Shown here in pieces: positions 62,429 through 64,000 of a stretch of DNA of 64,000 nucleotides. Position numbers and translations under genes: made by a program. Numbering within the stretch: the first letter of the stretch is position 1; every line of letters begins with the position of its first letter. Source of the stretch: Kaistella sp. SH40-3 (GTDB lineage Bacteria > Bacteroidota > Bacteroidia > Flavobacteriales > Weeksellaceae); the NCBI RefSeq assembly GCF_030686865.1, contig NZ_JAQYUS010000002.1:395591-459590 (forward strand), written 5' to 3'. The notes below the pieces were generated by a model. That model was not told the DNA's origin. It saw nothing but the letters and a program-made list of their open reading frames with translations, and ran no database searches.

Positions 62429-63274
62429 CTACTTACTCCACTTCGCAATATTATCCGCATTCATTTTCACATAATCATCATTGCTCGCTTTCTTTGCCAA
62501 CTCCATTGATTTCTTCGCGGTTTCGATCGCCTCTTTCTTCATTCCATTTGCCGCTTGAATCTCCGCTTTCAACTTCAGCATATAAAAAACATCCGGTTGC
62601 ATTTCATTCGCTTTCGTCGCATATTCCAGAGCCTTTTTTAAATCCATCTTCTCTTGGAAATAATAACCTGCCGCTTGATTATAATCAGAAGCCTTCGCTT
62701 CCTTTTTACCCAAAGTAGCATTAATCGACTCCAACACCTCCTTCTTCGAATCCATAACAATCGGAACTTTCACCATCGTATTCTCCCAACTTAAAATTAA
62801 ATTGGCTCTATCAGTCTTTAGATCATTAAAACCGATTGAAAAAGTTTCTACAAACAATGGATTTTTCTCCGCTTTCACTTTCGTTTTGGCCACAATTTCC
62901 TCCGCTTTCAATTCTTTCGGCGCGCCCCACTGTTCCGTATCTTTATAAAGAACCACTTCCCACTCGTTAGCAGATGGAATAGTATATAAAGAATATTTCC
63001 CTGCTGGTACTTTAATCCCATTAAAACTCGCCTCATTCCCAAACGTGATATCCGTAGAACCATTCGCCCCAGTTCTCCAAACCACATCCATCGGAACCAA
63101 ATTCCCAAAAACCTTGCGCTCATTCGCAGAAGGACGCGAATAATCTACGCTAACTTCAGAAAGTCCGATCGTTTGTTTTACACTCGCAGACGAGCTCGGT
63201 TGCGGCGTTTTCACTTGTGCATTACCCATTGCAAATGCACCCACTAAAAATAAAGACAACAAATTTTTCTTCAT
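62429..63274 (-). CDS. DUF2911 domain secreted protein with TPR-like tail
   Basis: A 281-residue protein with a signal peptide (1-19, AMGNAQ). Residues 25-170 match DUF2911: EVSVDYSRPSANERKVFGNL, VPMDVVWRTGANGSTDITFG and VPAGKYSLYTIPSANEWEVV. The last 90 residues form two or three TPR-like helical repeats (AAGYYFQEKMDLKKALEYAT, then AEIQAANGMKKEAIETAKKS). The family is common in Bacteroidota and has no known function; periplasmic or outer-membrane location is likely. It is monocistronic. Confidence 0.9.
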   Translation of the reverse strand: MKKNLLSLFLVGAFAMGNAQVKTPQPSSSASVKQTIGLSEVSVDYSRPSANERKVFGNLVPMDVVWRTGANGSTDITFGNEASFNGIKVPAGKYSLYTIPSANEWEVVLYKDTEQWGAPKELKAEEIVAKTKVKAEKNPLFVETFSIGFNDLKTDRANLILSWENTMVKVPIVMDSKKEVLESINATLGKKEAKASDYNQAAGYYFQEKMDLKKALEYATKANEMQPDVFYMLKLKAEIQAANGMKKEAIETAKKSMELAKKASNDDYVKMNADNIAKWSK

Positions 63275-63390
63275 TATTATTTAATTTAATATTTTTTACA
63301 ATCTTTAAATCTACTCCATTTTTTAATCATTGACAAGAAAAAGCGTGAAGTGAAAATTAAGAAGAAATGAAATAATTAATTTCTCCATAA

Positions 63391-63535
63391 GGAGCAACAA
63401 AACTTTCGCTTCTTACAAAACCCGTCCGGCTGTCCGCTCTATCTTTTTTGCTTATAACATTTACGATTAAAATAAAACCCGTCCTAATCAAAAAAGGATG
63501 CCGCTCCCATCCGGGCTATAACTTCAGTCGGTTTT
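63391..63535. repeat. dispersed intergenic repeat B, copy 2
   Basis: The second copy of the element at 53144-53265, in the same orientation. Conserved arms flank a different core: TTTTTTG...CAAAAAAGGATGCC with an extra AAAACCCGTCC-like word inside. It lies between the DUF2911 gene and the rRNA operon, in a gap of about 490 bp. Confidence 0.7.
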
Positions 63536-63624
63536 CTTTTACAAAGGGAAATTAGTCATCATAACTATGATCTCAATTTCGAGTCTCGTAGTTCATGTTG
63601 ATCATGTGTATCAACTCTGGCATC

Positions 63625-63712
63625 TTGCATCTTGAACCTTGCATCTATTCTCTATTCGTCTATTCTCTTTTGGTCTTATGTCTATTATCTATTCGTCTAT
63701 TTATCTTTGAGT
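63625..63712. repeat. low-complexity degenerate repeat
   Basis: GCATCTTG occurs twice, and variants of TCTATTCGTCTATT recur about four times. It lies directly downstream of the rRNA operon (minus strand). No function is visible. Confidence 0.6.
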
Positions 63713-63720
63713 TTATTGCA

Positions 63721-63756
63721 CAAAAAAACCTCATACAAATAAATGTATGAGGTTTA
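63721..63756 (-). terminator. rRNA operon terminator
   Basis: A perfect 12-bp stem AAACCTCATACA/TGTATGAGGTTT (63726-63737 and 63744-63755). Read on the minus strand it is followed by seven T. It lies immediately downstream of the 5S rRNA gene. Confidence 0.92.
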
Positions 63757-63760
63757 AAAA

Positions 63761-63868
<108 letters not shown>

Positions 63869-64000
63869 AAAGTTGTTTTATATGAAGGAGGTAGTTAGTA
63901 GGGAATAGGTTGTAGTTGTTAAACTAATACCCAATACCTTATAACTGATACCTTATAAATATCGATAAAAAATATCACAAAGAGCAAACCTTGTTGCACT

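Noticed and set aside
63869..64000. tRNA gene in the 23S-5S spacer
   Set aside because: No cloverleaf or T-loop (GGTTCGAATCC-like) sequence is visible in this AT-rich stretch.

Overview
The window is an AT-rich chromosomal segment of a member of the Bacteroidota, most likely a flavobacterium of the Weeksellaceae (Chryseobacterium/Kaistella-like). The grounds are: gliding genes gldB-gldC; a PorV/PorQ-family porin; secreted proteins with a GEVED domain or a type IX secretion (T9SS) sorting tail; an M1 and an S9 peptidase of Bacteroidota type; a lack of Shine-Dalgarno sequences; and many start-proximal promoters of the TAnnTTTG (-7) type used by the Bacteroidota sigma factor. Genus level is inference. 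A 5S rRNA gene on the minus strand at the right edge shows that an rRNA operon enters from the right.

Layout. 1-9.6 kb, mostly minus strand: an edge-truncated GEVED surface protein, cbpM-cbpA chaperones, a plus-strand lipoprotein, M1 aminopeptidase, thyA, a GreA-like protein, a GH13 amylase and a pRiA4b ORF-3-like protein. 9.7-15.5 kb: a PhoB/PhoR-like two-component pair divergent from a TonB receptor/lipoprotein operon. 15.5-19.6 kb: a barnase/barstar pair, nadE, a GNAT acetyltransferase, gldB and gldC. 19.6-36 kb: a PLP trans-sulfuration enzyme, DinB-like, YchJ-like and VF530 proteins, sbcD-sbcC, a flavin oxidoreductase, a Sua5/YrdC protein, a 90-bp tandem repeat array, a DUF1801 protein with a DPP-IV-type peptidase, PAP2, YceI, YgiD and an acyl-CoA carboxylase beta subunit. 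36-48.8 kb: a DMT exporter, PorV/PorQ-like protein, ELWxxDGT-repeat T9SS cargo, uvrC, a large uncharacterised protein divergent from hutH, and dodecin. 48.9-53 kb: a SAM-I riboswitch with metY, then an Mla-type lipid transport operon (mlaE-mlaF-mlaD). 53-58 kb: a PIG-L protein, a nested inverted-repeat element, and a 35-residue membrane peptide overlapping a sodium:solute symporter. 58-61 kb: an AT-rich HpaII-type restriction-modification operon. 61-64 kb: a hypothetical gene with a 21-bp tandem array, a DUF2911 protein, a dispersed repeat and 5S rRNA.

The most useful observations are regulatory and repeat-like. (1) An 11-bp-spaced direct repeat resembling a Pho box lies between the PhoB/PhoR-like pair and the divergent TonB operon, and a nearly identical copy lies before the lipoprotein gene at 2475. 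(2) A membrane-anchored barnase homologue keeps all catalytic residues and has barstar downstream. (3) The SAM-I leader has three segments that can form two mutually exclusive hairpins. (4) Several families of dispersed intergenic palindromes occur two or more times in 64 kb. (5) A methyltransferase - small ORF - HpaII operon is preceded by a long structured leader. Coordinates of motifs were read by eye; no searches were run.
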